Assembly (NCBI GenBank): GCA_035291645.1
Contig: DATDRQ010000054.1
Location: forward strand, 1-15,858
Direction: 5' to 3'
Source: DATDRQ01 sp035291645
GTDB lineage: Bacteria; Chloroflexota; Anaerolineae; Anaerolineales; UBA4823
DNA length: 15,858 bases
The notes beneath the pieces were generated by a model. That model saw nothing but the letters and a program-made list of their open reading frames with translations, was not told the DNA's origin and made no database searches. Positions 6,247-14,352 of this stretch are shown here, one piece after another; positions within the stretch are counted from its first letter, which is position 1; each line of letters begins with the position of its first letter. The translations under genes and the position numbers were made by a program.

Positions 6247-8826
6247 CTAACACTCGCTGTATCCGCAGGCGTAGCATTTCCGGCAGCCCTCCTCATTGAC
6301 TACGGCTGCTTCGCCGCATTCCGGGCAGAGATCGCCGATCTTGAAGGCCATCTGCTCCCCAGAGACGTCGGCCGCGGGATGGAAACCATTGCCATGGACT
6401 GAGTCTTCTTCACCTGGATTCGAAGAGCTATTCTGAAGGTATTCTTCCAGAGCCTGGGCAACCCCATCCGGTAAGGAACGCACCCGGTTGGGACCGAAAC
6501 CAAGCGAACGACCACCTCCGATGCCCGAGAGCTGCCGCCAGACCTCGCGCAGACGGTCGCGTGGCGGCACAGAGGAGGCCAGCCGCAAGGTGTAAGAGAT
6601 CAACCGCCCGATGGCTTCCGAAACAGCGGCGGTCTCCGAACCCGCCTTGGCTGTGTTGACGAATACCTCGAATGGCTGGTTGCCGCCGTTCTCATTGACC
6701 GTTACGAAGGTCTTCCCGAGCGGGGTATCGACGAAGATGGTGAAGCCTGCCAGCCGGCGCGGGCGCGGCTTCTTCTTCTCCTGCCAGATGACCATCTGCG
6801 GTTTTTCGGCTCCGACGGAAGCTGTCTGTTCAGGCGCCACATGTTTTTCCCTGGCGGTGGCTTTGGTTTCCAATACCACCTTCTGGCGAGAGCCGGTGAC
6901 GTAGACCGTGATGCCCTTGCAACCTAACTCCCAGGCCAGCTGGTATGCCATTGCCACGTCCTCAACGGAAGCCGATTCGGGGAAATTCACCGTCTTCGAT
7001 AGGCTGTTGTCGACAAAGGCCTGCATGGCGGCCTGAGTGCGCACGTGCTCTTCGGCAGAAATATCTTGCGAAACAACAAAGATCTCGCGCAGATAATCGG
7101 GAACGAACTCGACCTCCTGGCACGTTCCATGTTCCATCACCTGGGTGACGATTTCCTGGCGGACTTGCTCGTTGATGCCGGCCTCGACCAACGCTTTTTC
7201 AAAAAGCGGACTGGTGTAGGCCAGCTGCAGATCGCGGCCGTTATCGTTCACGTGGCGGATATATGCCAGAGCGAAGACCGGCTCGCAGCCATAACCCTCG
7301 CAGCCTGCCACGGTAGCGATGGTACCGGTGGGTGCCACTGTGGTCTGTGCGGCGTTGCGGATGCCGTGCTGGCGGATGCCGCTCGTTATGACTTCCCAAT
7401 CGAGAGGCGGGCGACCCCAATCGTAGTGGTATGGTTGCAGAGGCGTCGGTGGCTGCCAGCGCAGCTGCTTTGGATCGTAAATAGATGCCTCGATCGCTTC
7501 GAAAGGTCCCCTTTCTTCGGCAAGTTCGATACTGGTGAACATGGCGTGGTAGCGCACAAATTCCATCACCTGGGCGGCGAACTCCTGACCGGCTTCTGAA
7601 CCGTAGCGCACGCCCACGTGGTACATCAAGTCGGCCAGCCCCATCACCCCCAACCCGATGCGCCGCGCCCGGAAGGCAGCTGCCTTCAGTTGGGGCACAG
7701 CCGGGACGTAGGAGTTCGCCTGCACCACATCGTCGAGAAAACGGGTGGAAGTGGCGACACTCTGCCGTAGAGCTTCCCAGTCGACCGACCCGTCCGGACC
7801 CATGTGCTGGGCGAGGTTGACTGAACCCAGGCAACAGTTCTCGTAGGGACCCAACCACTGTTCGCCGCACGGGTTTGTCGCTTCGAGCTGGTAGAGGTGC
7901 GGCACCGGATTGGACCGGTTGGCGGCATCCAGGAAGAGCACGCCCGGCTCTCCATTGTGGTGCGCCTGACTGACAATTTTTTCGAACAGCTCCCTGGCGC
8001 GCACCTGTTTGATTACCTGAATGGGAATCCCAGGTTGTTCAGCCTCCTCCAGCGTCCCATCGAAGCGCTTGTATGCCTGGGTCGATACATCCGGAAAACG
8101 CAACTCCCACAAATCATCCGCCTGGACGGCGCGCATGAAAGCATCGGTGATTCCGACCGAGATGTTGAAGTTCGTGATAGCATTCTCGTCCGTTTTACAG
8201 GTGATGAAGTCTTCGATGTCAGGGTGATCGACCCGCAATACGCCCATATTGGCTCCCCGGCGAGTGCCGCCCTGGGCGATCTCTCCGAAGGCCTTGTCGT
8301 AGACGCGCAGGAAGCCGATCGGGCCAGTTGCCTGACCTGCGGAGGACTTTACCAGAGTCCCACGGGGGCGCAGGCGTGAGAAGGAAAACCCATTGCCCCC
8401 ACCGGTTTGCTGGATCAAGGCTGCATCGCGTAAGGTCTGGAAAATACCGTTCTCGGCTCTACCCATATCGTCGGAAATCGGTAGGACGAAGCAAGCTGCC
8501 AGCTGACCTAGAGGCGTGCCGGCGCCTGTAAATGTCGGGGAGTTCGGAAAAAACCGGCGTCTCGAAAGCAGGTCGTAATAGGCGCGGGCAGACGCCAGGG
8601 TGTCACCGCCCCAAACTTCCTCCGCTTTGGCGACATGGTAAGCTACCCGCCAGAAAGTCTCTTCCACCGACTCGGCTGGCTTCCCATCCGGTCCCCGGCG
8701 GACGTATCGCCGGGCGAACACCTGACGGGCGTTGTCGGTGAGGTCAATTGGGTGGACGTCCTGTGGCAAGGGGGGGGTGGGTAACAGGCCGATTTTAGCG
8801 TCTCGCTTCTCTACTTCGGAAACCAT
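6247..8826 (-). CDS. nrdJ: Adenosylcobalamin-dependent (class II) ribonucleotide reductase
   Basis: Reduces ribonucleotides to deoxyribonucleotides with a cobalamin-generated thiyl radical; oxygen is not needed. The 859 residues show the class II plan. C112 (QLAACFVLP) and C331 form the expected redox pair. The NPCGE motif at 318-322 carries the radical cysteine C320 and the catalytic glutamate. QQTGGGNGFSFS (139-150) and the PTGTIATVAGCEGYGCEP segment belong to the substrate barrel. The region TFIVDTPLGKTFVTVNE through VSEAIGRLISY is the TSCPD domain found in NrdJ proteins, and a Cys-rich tail CPECG...CRKCYACGYSEC ends the protein. Tail cysteines are known to shuttle electrons to the active site. 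The frame opens at GTG 8835, but AAGGAG overlaps that GTG and lies 8 bases before ATG 8826, so ATG 8826 is the start. nrdR is 93 bp upstream; the two are probably cotranscribed and NrdR-controlled. Confidence 0.96.
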   Translation of the reverse strand: MVSEVEKRDAKIGLLPTPPLPQDVHPIDLTDNARQVFARRYVRRGPDGKPAESVEETFWRVAYHVAKAEEVWGGDTLASARAYYDLLSRRRFFPNSPTFTGAGTPLGQLAACFVLPISDDMGRAENGIFQTLRDAALIQQTGGGNGFSFSRLRPRGTLVKSSAGQATGPIGFLRVYDKAFGEIAQGGTRRGANMGVLRVDHPDIEDFITCKTDENAITNFNISVGITDAFMRAVQADDLWELRFPDVSTQAYKRFDGTLEEAEQPGIPIQVIKQVRARELFEKIVSQAHHNGEPGVLFLDAANRSNPVPHLYQLEATNPCGEQWLGPYENCCLGSVNLAQHMGPDGSVDWEALRQSVATSTRFLDDVVQANSYVPAVPQLKAAAFRARRIGLGVMGLADLMYHVGVRYGSEAGQEFAAQVMEFVRYHAMFTSIELAEERGPFEAIEASIYDPKQLRWQPPTPLQPYHYDWGRPPLDWEVITSGIRQHGIRNAAQTTVAPTGTIATVAGCEGYGCEPVFALAYIRHVNDNGRDLQLAYTSPLFEKALVEAGINEQVRQEIVTQVMEHGTCQEVEFVPDYLREIFVVSQDISAEEHVRTQAAMQAFVDNSLSKTVNFPESASVEDVAMAYQLAWELGCKGITVYVTGSRQKVVLETKATAREKHVAPEQTASVGAEKPQMVIWQEKKKPRPRRLAGFTIFVDTPLGKTFVTVNENGGNQPFEVFVNTAKAGSETAAVSEAIGRLISYTLRLASSVPPRDRLREVWRQLSGIGGGRSLGFGPNRVRSLPDGVAQALEEYLQNSSSNPGEEDSVHGNGFHPAADVSGEQMAFKIGDLCPECGEAAVVNEEGCRKCYACGYSEC

Positions 8827-8834
8827 AACGACCA

Positions 8835-8840
8835 CTCCTT
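8835..8840 (-). promoter_or_regulatory. Shine-Dalgarno AAGGAG that fixes the nrdJ start
   Basis: AAGGAG on the minus strand is 8 bases before ATG 8826. The alternative GTG at 8833-8835 overlaps this site and so could not use it. Confidence 0.75.
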
Positions 8841-8919
8841 CTAATTACGGATATGTCAATTAAGGCAAGGACAGAGGCAGCCGGGATCGCTCCACAGACT
8901 GCTGATTATGTTTGTAGGA

Positions 8920-9369
8920 TTAGCTCTCTAGAAGACGGTCGATCTCGGTGCGAATTGAGCGCAAATCATCCAGGCCGAGGTAAACGATCGCATAGCGGAT
9001 ATAGGCGATCAAGTCCATCTCTTTAAGACCTGCGATGACCATGTCCCCGACGACTCTGGAGGAAACTTCCGCACGTCCCATCGATTGCAGGGCAGCCTCG
9101 ATCTCGCCGACCAGCCGCTCGATATCGGCTGCCGAGACCGGACGTTTTGCGCAAGAAATTCGAATACCCCTGATTAATTTATCGCGGTCAAACTCTTCCC
9201 TTGTCCCATCTTGTTTAACGATCAGCGGCGTGGCGAGGATCGCCCGTTCGTAGGTACTGAAGCGCTGACCGCAGTCTAGACACTCCCTGCGGCGACGAAT
9301 ACCCCCTCGGCTATCGTGCGATGTATCGATGACTCTGGAATTCTCGGTTTGACAGTAAGGACATCGCAT
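8920..9369 (-). CDS. nrdR: Transcriptional repressor NrdR
   Basis: Zinc-ribbon/ATP-cone regulator that senses ATP versus dATP and represses ribonucleotide reductase genes by binding paired NrdR boxes. At 149 residues it has the usual length. The zinc ribbon uses C3, C6, C30 and C33 (MRCPYC and ECLDCGQRFSTYER), with the basic DNA-binding stretch GGIRRRRE between them. The ATP-cone runs from about 46 to 136, beginning LATPLIVKQDG and including FDRDKLIRGI. It is directly upstream of nrdJ on the same strand. The promoter region upstream contains two palindromes resembling NrdR boxes, so it probably represses itself together with nrdJ. ATG 9369 is the only sensible start because CPYC follows at once; its ribosome binding site (AAGG, about 13 bases upstream) is weak. 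Confidence 0.96.
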   Translation of the reverse strand: MRCPYCQTENSRVIDTSHDSRGGIRRRRECLDCGQRFSTYERAILATPLIVKQDGTREEFDRDKLIRGIRISCAKRPVSAADIERLVGEIEAALQSMGRAEVSSRVVGDMVIAGLKEMDLIAYIRYAIVYLGLDDLRSIRTEIDRLLES

Positions 9370-9399
9370 TCTGGTTCTGTTACCTTAGAACATCTGTCG

Positions 9400-9415
9400 C
9401 CGCCATATCTGGCGG
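9400..9415. promoter_or_regulatory. Candidate NrdR box, proximal to nrdR
   Basis: CCGCCATATCTGGCGG is an almost perfect palindrome with a central ATAT core and outer GC arms, the general shape of NrdR boxes. It lies in the predicted 5' leader of nrdR, about 30 bases before the start codon. Its centre is 29 bp from that of a second similar site. NrdR boxes normally come in pairs about three helical turns apart, so 29 bp is slightly short. Confidence 0.5.
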
Positions 9416-9428
9416 TTAAACTAACACC

Positions 9429-9444
9429 CCCCCATATATGTGGC
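9429..9444. promoter_or_regulatory. Candidate NrdR box, promoter-proximal
   Basis: CCCCCATATATGTGGC has the central palindrome CATATATG. Read on the minus strand and aligned on ATATGG, it matches the other candidate box at 11 of 16 positions. It falls at roughly +10 to +25 of the predicted transcript, where bound NrdR would block the polymerase. Confidence 0.45.
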
Positions 9445-9459
9445 AGTAAATAGGTCTAA

Positions 9460-9488
9460 ATTCTAGCACAGATGCATTGGATGTGCAA
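9460..9488 (-). promoter_or_regulatory. Sigma-70-like promoter of nrdR-nrdJ
   Basis: On the minus strand TTGCAC (9483-9488) is followed by exactly 17 bases and TAGAAT (9460-9465). Four of six -35 bases and five of six -10 bases fit the consensus. The start point should be near 9453, giving an nrdR leader of about 84 bases that contains both candidate NrdR boxes. It is the best promoter in the window. Confidence 0.7.
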
Positions 9489-9530
9489 GGAATTTTTTTA
9501 TACAAAAACCTTAAAATATTCAGCCAGATC

Positions 9531-9583
9531 AAAATGGCCTGCCCCATCTCCGCGCGAAGGCATATGCAGAGAAAGGGCAGACC
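9531..9583 (-). terminator. Long hairpin with short T run, probable end of the ftsZ transcript
   Basis: On the minus strand GGTCTGCCC (9575-9583) pairs with GGGCAGGCC (9536-9544), and inside it CTCTGC (9566-9571) pairs with GCGGAG (9548-9553). ATTTT follows the stem. Each stem contains one G-U pair that becomes a C-A mismatch on the plus strand, so the structure is better formed as minus-strand RNA. It lies about 150 bp past the ftsZ stop and before the nrdR promoter, the expected place for a terminator of the division operon. Confidence 0.5.
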
Positions 9584-9735
9584 AATAACCGGAAGATTCC
9601 GGCGAGGAGGAACTGCCAGGGATTACCTGCCCAGCACCAAGAATCTTACAGGAGGCGAGAAGTGTGAGCAACGGTTTGTAGTCGTGAGCAGACCGTCGAC
9701 TAGACCTCTAGAATCCACCAAATCGTATCGTTACA
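9584..9735 (-). other. Presumed ftsZ 3' untranslated region, no gene seen
   Basis: Together with 9370-9583 this makes a gap of about 366 bp between ftsZ and nrdR. The nrdR-proximal part holds promoter, candidate operators and a hairpin. The present part has no credible reading frame and no tRNA-like fold. The only structure noted is the short palindrome CCGGAAGATTCCGG at 9589-9602. A small RNA cannot be excluded. Confidence 0.4.
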
Positions 9736-10881
9736 CTAGCGCACCCGGTTTCGCAAGAAGGTGGGGATATCCAGATCCTCCGTGTTGAAGGTGCGCGGCT
9801 GGAACTCTGCAGCCTGTTTTGGAGCCGGGTTCACCGGGCGTTCGACGCTCTCGGGCGTGCGCATCAGAGGCGTCTCCAGACGAGCGGCAGGCGTCTCCAG
9901 GATGCGGCGCGGCACACCCGTACGTTCAAAACCCGTGGCGATCACCGTGATCCTGACCTGGTCACCCATGTGCTGATCGATCACGGCGCCGAAGATCAGG
10001 TTTACATCCGGATGGGCGGTTTCCTTGATAATAGCTGCCGCCTGGTTGACCTCGAATAGAGTCAAGTCGGGGCCGCCGGTTACGTTGAACAGGATGCCGC
10101 GTGCGCCATCGATGGTGATATCCAACAGCTGGCTCGAGATAGCCCTTTCAGCCGCCTCGCGCGCCCGATCTTCACCAGTCGCGTTTCCGACCGCCATCAA
10201 TGCGGCGCCTCCTTCCGACATGATCGTGCGGACATCAGCGAAGTCCAGGTTGATCAACCCGGGCACGGTGATCAGCTCAGAGATGCCTTGCACGCCCTGT
10301 CGCAGGACATCGTCTGCCATGCGAAAAGCTTCCTGCAAGTTCGCCCGTTTGTCGACTATCTGCAGGAGGCGGTCGTTCGGGATCACGATCAGTGTATCCG
10401 CTTGCTCCTTGAGTTTGGCGATCCCGCCTTCCGCTGATTGGATGCGGCGAGAGCCCTCGAACGAAAACGGTTTGGTGACCACGCCGATCGTCAGGGCGCC
10501 CACCTCTTTCGAGATCTGCGCCACGAGCGGGCAGGCACCAGTTCCCGTCCCACCGCCCATTCCACCGGTGATGAAAACCATATCTGACCCGCGCAAGACC
10601 TCGTACATGTCCTCCGAGGATTCTTCAGCAGCCCTTTTCCCCATTTCTGGATTGCCGCCCGAGCCCAGCCCGCGCGTGAGCTTTTCACCGATCCTGACCC
10701 GGGTGGTTGCCTTAGACAACATCAAGGCCTGGGCGTCGGTATTGATGGCAATAAACTCGACACCCTGCAATCCCTCATCGATCATGCGATCGATGGCGTT
10801 GCATCCTCCACCACCCACGCCGACGACTTTGATATTGGCGAAGGATTCCAGCTGGTTTGGTGGGTTTACGATAGTATTCAT
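9736..10881 (-). CDS. ftsZ: Cell division protein FtsZ
   Basis: Tubulin-like GTPase that polymerises into the Z ring at mid-cell. The 381 residues show GVGGGGCNAIDRM (21-33), the GTP-binding tubulin signature GGMGGGTGTG (106-115), the NDRLL segment and the catalytic T7 loop NLDFADVRTIM (211-221). After a short Pro-rich linker comes the C-terminal peptide DLDIPTFLRNR, the docking site for FtsA and other partners. The frame can be extended by 8 codons to 10905. ATG 10881 is preferred because GAGGAGGAG (10888-10896) stands 6 bases before it, while the upstream ATG has only a weak A-rich leader. It is the last gene of the dcw block, 103 bp after ftsA; no confident promoter was found in that gap. 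Confidence 0.98.
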   Translation of the reverse strand: MNTIVNPPNQLESFANIKVVGVGGGGCNAIDRMIDEGLQGVEFIAINTDAQALMLSKATTRVRIGEKLTRGLGSGGNPEMGKRAAEESSEDMYEVLRGSDMVFITGGMGGGTGTGACPLVAQISKEVGALTIGVVTKPFSFEGSRRIQSAEGGIAKLKEQADTLIVIPNDRLLQIVDKRANLQEAFRMADDVLRQGVQGISELITVPGLINLDFADVRTIMSEGGAALMAVGNATGEDRAREAAERAISSQLLDITIDGARGILFNVTGGPDLTLFEVNQAAAIIKETAHPDVNLIFGAVIDQHMGDQVRITVIATGFERTGVPRRILETPAARLETPLMRTPESVERPVNPAPKQAAEFQPRTFNTEDLDIPTFLRNRVR

Positions 10882-10887
10882 CAGTTG

Positions 10888-10896
10888 CTCCTCCTC
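10888..10896 (-). promoter_or_regulatory. Strong Shine-Dalgarno GAGGAGGAG of ftsZ
   Basis: The site ends 6 bases before ATG 10881. It decides between two in-frame starts and fits the high FtsZ levels cells need. Confidence 0.75.
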
Positions 10897-10984
10897 ATTA
10901 TTCATTTTCTTTGAATCTGGTTATCAGTAAGACTGACTCTCCATGGATGCGTCTAAAATTATGCGAGCCGACGATTGCAGGCCT

Positions 10985-12220
10985 TTACGGCAAGAGTCTG
11001 CGCAAGAAACCCTTCAAATTTTCCCAGTCCAATGCTCCTCCTTCTCTAGTTTGTCTGCGCGGTCCAGCGGCTGAGCCCAACTCAGTCATCAGCACCGCCC
11101 AATGCAGCAATCCCACGCTGGTCGAATATGCAGGAGAGTGCAGTTTGTCGGTCATTCCGATCAGATTTTCCGGCTGGGCGACGCGTACCGGGAGACCCAG
11201 CACCCGGCTGGCAACCTGCCGCATCCCTGGAAGTACACTCGAACCACCGGTGAGTACCATCCCGGCCGGCAGCAGCCCATCGTATCCAGAACGCTTGATC
11301 TCCTGCAACACCAGGCCGAAGATCTCCTCGACACGCGCCTCGATGATCATCGCCAGCTCACGCCGGCTGATCTGGATGGGCGTCTCCTCACCGAATGGCC
11401 GGACGTTGAACTCCTCATCCTCCCGCACCGTGGTCTCGTCTGCGTTGCCATGCTGCTTCTTGATCTCCTCAGCCTGGTTGATCGGCAAGCGTAAACCGTG
11501 AGCGATATCGGAGGTGATATGGTCCCCTCCCACTCCCAAGACCATAGTGTGCCAGACGTCCCCTTCGATGTAGATCGCCATATCGGTCGTGCCCCCACCG
11601 ATATCGCAGACGATCACACCCATCTCGCGCTCTGTCTCGGAGAGGACCACCTCGGCCGAAGCCAACGGGTTTAATACAAACTGGTTTACCTCAGAGCCCG
11701 CCTGTTCTACACAGTTGCGCAAGTTCTCTACGGTTGAACCGGCTGCCGTAATGATATGGGCTTCCACTTCCAGGCGGTAGCCGTGCATGCCGATAGGCAT
11801 GCGGATATCCGCCTGACCATCCACCGTAAAACCCCTCTGGATAACATGGATGATCTCGCGGTTGTGCGGGATAGCCACCGCCCGGGCTGCCTCCATGGCA
11901 CGCAGCACATCCTCTTCATCGATCGTCCGACCGGTCACACCAACCACGCCCCGGCTGTTGACCGAGGCGACGTGCGAACCAGCCAGGCTGACCAGTGCGG
12001 AGGAGATCTCTAACCCGGAGGTTCGTTCGGCCTTTTCGATCGAGCGGGAGACTGCCTGTGAAACCGCCCGCAGATCGACCGGCACCCCTTTTCGCATCCC
12101 CTGAGAAGGTTCAATCCCCACCCCGAGGATGCGCAGGTGGCTATCTTCTTCCAGGCGGCCGATGAGGGTGCAGATCTTCGTCGTACCTACATCGATTCCC
12201 ACAATGATCGGTTCGTCCAT
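10985..12220 (-). CDS. ftsA: Cell division protein FtsA
   Basis: Actin-fold ATPase that ties FtsZ filaments to the membrane and recruits the divisome. In 411 residues it shows the phosphate-1 motif GIDVGTTKI (8-16), the FtsA-specific 1C domain (about 85-165), phosphate-2 VCDIGGGTTDMAIY (204-217) and the adenosine motif GMVLTGGSSVLPGM (320-333). The C-terminus, after a short polar linker, is WENLKGFLRRLLP (399-411), an amphipathic helix expected to insert in the inner face of the membrane. The start is 5 bp after the ftsQ stop, so the two are cotranscribed. The FtsA/FtsZ pair explains why ftsZ keeps its conserved C-terminal peptide. Confidence 0.97.
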   Translation of the reverse strand: MDEPIIVGIDVGTTKICTLIGRLEEDSHLRILGVGIEPSQGMRKGVPVDLRAVSQAVSRSIEKAERTSGLEISSALVSLAGSHVASVNSRGVVGVTGRTIDEEDVLRAMEAARAVAIPHNREIIHVIQRGFTVDGQADIRMPIGMHGYRLEVEAHIITAAGSTVENLRNCVEQAGSEVNQFVLNPLASAEVVLSETEREMGVIVCDIGGGTTDMAIYIEGDVWHTMVLGVGGDHITSDIAHGLRLPINQAEEIKKQHGNADETTVREDEEFNVRPFGEETPIQISRRELAMIIEARVEEIFGLVLQEIKRSGYDGLLPAGMVLTGGSSVLPGMRQVASRVLGLPVRVAQPENLIGMTDKLHSPAYSTSVGLLHWAVLMTELGSAAGPRRQTREGGALDWENLKGFLRRLLP

Positions 12221-12225
12221 CTCGT

Positions 12226-13218
12226 CTATCGCTCCAGACGATAATATGGTGCGTAAATGTACTCGACGCTGATCACAGCTGGCTGGACGTCATCCTTCTT
12301 CAAGCGTTTGACGATGGCCTTGTAGATGCTCAGCTTGGCTTCCATGTCCTTCGTATCATTTCCGAAATACGCCTGCCAGCCGCGGGGGTCCTTCCAACCC
12401 AGACCGCGCTGGGCGCTGTAAACCAGGGGCGTATCTTTTGGCGCCTCTTCGGCCATCGCCAGGACGGCTCCGACCAGCTCAGCCGGAACGACCGGATTTA
12501 CCCTGACATCGGTCGCTTCGCCTTCTTCAGGCTCAGGCGGAGCCGGGAGCGCCCCCTCGGCTTCGACCACGATCGCCGGAGCCTGAGCATTTCGCTCTGG
12601 GAACGCGACCCCTTCGGAATCCACCCAGAAGTTTCGCCCTTCCTGTTTCCAGGTGAGCACCGGAACCCGCTCCACGACCGAAACCTGGACCTTCGCCGGT
12701 ATCTTGACTTCCACCGTCACGCTGGCCAGTTCCGGAAACGCGGCCTGGAGCTCGTCACGGATCTCACCCGGTTTCACCAGGAAAACAGGTTTCCCGGAGA
12801 CATTCGCAATGGCGTTAATATCCTCCGGCTTCAAGTTCTTCAGACCTTCCACTTCGGCCGCGGATACCTTGAGAACTGGCAGGTTCCACGAGGTGTATAG
12901 AACAAAGCTAAGCACCGCAACGAGCAGGCCGGAAACCAATCGCCAACCGATAGCGATCTTGGGTAGAGAGGGGAGCCGCATCTCGACTCCTTGGGTGCCC
13001 AGGGCAACATCGTAACGCCTTTTTGCCTTTTTCCCCCGCCGGGCATCCGGTACGTATGCCTGCGTCAGGCTGCCGCGCATCAAGATCGGTGGTCGAGTCG
13101 GGCCGCTGGTTTTTGCAGGGCGCTTCGAGAGCGGGGCAGTGCTGCTCCGGGTTGATCGGGTGCTGCGTCTCTGCCGGAGTACTTCCGACCGGTTAGACGT
13201 CTGTTGAGAAGTAGCCAT
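12226..13218 (-). CDS. ftsQ: Cell division protein FtsQ/DivIB
   Basis: Bitopic divisome protein that scaffolds FtsB/FtsL-type partners outside the membrane. The 330 residues comprise a basic, Arg/Ser/Thr-rich cytoplasmic tail (1-88), one transmembrane helix at about 89-109 (IGWRLVSGLLVAVLSFVLY), a POTRA domain at about 117-184 (from VSAAEVEGLKNL to VQVSVVER) and the FtsQ beta domain with NFWVDSEGVAF (196-206). An acidic Pro/Glu insert at 221-239 interrupts the beta domain, and the end KPxxIS-like VQPAVISVEY is typical. The long positive tail is common in Gram-positive-type relatives. ATG 13218 has GGAG 7 bases upstream and comes 3 bp after the ddl stop. Assignment to FtsQ rests on the fold order plus its place between ddl and ftsA. 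Confidence 0.93.
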   Translation of the reverse strand: MATSQQTSNRSEVLRQRRSTRSTRSSTAPLSKRPAKTSGPTRPPILMRGSLTQAYVPDARRGKKAKRRYDVALGTQGVEMRLPSLPKIAIGWRLVSGLLVAVLSFVLYTSWNLPVLKVSAAEVEGLKNLKPEDINAIANVSGKPVFLVKPGEIRDELQAAFPELASVTVEVKIPAKVQVSVVERVPVLTWKQEGRNFWVDSEGVAFPERNAQAPAIVVEAEGALPAPPEPEEGEATDVRVNPVVPAELVGAVLAMAEEAPKDTPLVYSAQRGLGWKDPRGWQAYFGNDTKDMEAKLSIYKAIVKRLKKDDVQPAVISVEYIYAPYYRLER

Positions 13219-13221
13219 CCT

Positions 13222-14352
13222 CTATCTCCGATACCTCCACTCAGTTCGATCCCGTTCGGCCCTCCGCTCCAGCGCCAGTTCAATCAGGCGGTCGACCAGC
13301 TGGGCGATCGGCAAACCGCTGGCCTCCCACAGCTTCGGGTACATGCTGATACTGGTAAACCCGGGCAGTGTATTCAATTCGTTGAGGAATAATTCCCCGG
13401 TGTCCTTATCCAGGAGGAAATCCGCCCGCGCCAACCCGGCGCAGTCCGCGGTCCGAAAAGCTCGCACGGCGATCTCCCGGAATTGTTCTGCCAGATCGAA
13501 GGGGAGCGGCGCCGGGATCAACAACTCCGTACGGACGTCGATGTACTTGGCCTCGTATGAATAGAAATCCGCGGAGGGTATGATTTCTCCGGGCACAGAA
13601 GCGACCGGATCGTCGTTGCCCAGCACGCTGACTTCGATCTCCCGCGCCCGGACGCCGCGCTCGATGAGAACCCGACGGTCATAGCGGGCTGCCTCTTGCA
13701 AACCCTCCAGCAGATCGGAGCGGTTATAGCACTTGCTTATCCCAACCGAGGAACCCAGGTTGGCGGGCTTGACGAACAATGGATAAGGCGCCATCACCTC
13801 AGCCTGCACGATCACTCCGTCGATTGACTGCTCGATCTCCCTTCTCAATACCAGGAGTGTTTCTACTTGAGGGATGTTGTTCGCCCTCATCAGATCTCTA
13901 AAGGCGGCTTTATCCATCACAAGGGAGGAACCCAGTACGCCTGATCCGACGTAGGCGATCTCGGCCATCTCCAGTAATCCCTGGACGGTGCCATCCTCTC
14001 CATAAGTTCCGTGTAGCACCGGGAAGACTACGTCGAGATCGGACATGTATTCCAGGATTTTCCCCTGGTCCGCCTCCCGAATGGCGAAGATACCTCTCTG
14101 CCTCGGGTCAGGCAGGATGGCGGCTTGCTTGAGCTGGCTGCGATCACTCTCTTTCAGGCCGGCAGCCATGCGGTCCAGGAGTTGCTCCCCGACCAGCCAG
14201 GTCCCTTCGTGGGTAATAGCGATCTCGGTAACCGAATAGCGCTCGCGATCCAGGACCGAGAGCACCGTGCGCGCCGAGCGCAGCGATATCTCGTGCTCGC
14301 CAGAGCGGCCTCCAAACAAAACGCCAACCTGGAGCTTCCGGTTTGGATTCAT
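13222..14352 (-). CDS. ddl: D-alanine--D-alanine ligase
   Basis: ATP-grasp ligase that makes the D-Ala-D-Ala dipeptide for the peptidoglycan stem. In 376 residues: GGRSGEHEISL (14-24) near the N-terminus, VLHGTYGEDGTVQGLLE (112-128) of the active site, the ATP-grasp loop KPANLGSSVGI (195-205), the omega-loop FYSYEAKY (263-270), whose first Tyr is characteristic of true D-Ala ligases rather than D-Ala-D-Lac ligases, and the metal-binding NELNTLPGFT (324-333). The frame can start at TTG 14373, but ATG 14352 is chosen: it forms an ATGA overlap with the murB stop and has CGAGG 7 bases upstream. Its place between murB and ftsQ is the classic dcw order. Nothing in the motifs suggests vancomycin resistance. 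Confidence 0.96.
   Translation of the reverse strand: MNPNRKLQVGVLFGGRSGEHEISLRSARTVLSVLDRERYSVTEIAITHEGTWLVGEQLLDRMAAGLKESDRSQLKQAAILPDPRQRGIFAIREADQGKILEYMSDLDVVFPVLHGTYGEDGTVQGLLEMAEIAYVGSGVLGSSLVMDKAAFRDLMRANNIPQVETLLVLRREIEQSIDGVIVQAEVMAPYPLFVKPANLGSSVGISKCYNRSDLLEGLQEAARYDRRVLIERGVRAREIEVSVLGNDDPVASVPGEIIPSADFYSYEAKYIDVRTELLIPAPLPFDLAEQFREIAVRAFRTADCAGLARADFLLDKDTGELFLNELNTLPGFTSISMYPKLWEASGLPIAQLVDRLIELALERRAERDRTEWRYRR

Noticed and set aside
7045..7599. 184-codon plus-strand open frame
   Set aside because: It is antisense to the well-supported nrdJ gene and carries no recognisable domain.
8854..8859. Perfect TTGACA on the minus strand upstream of nrdJ
   Set aside because: No -10 element is found at 16-18 bases; the expected place holds the nrdJ ribosome binding site. 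nrdJ more likely depends on the nrdR promoter.
9477..9788. 103-codon plus-strand open frame between nrdR and ftsZ
   Set aside because: It runs antisense into the ftsZ 3' end, covers the promoter and hairpin, and has no motif or ribosome binding site.
10025..10930. 301-codon plus-strand open frame
   Set aside because: It lies antisense to ftsZ and its composition (rich in Ser, Pro and Arg) is that of a mirrored coding frame. No ribosome site or family motif was seen.
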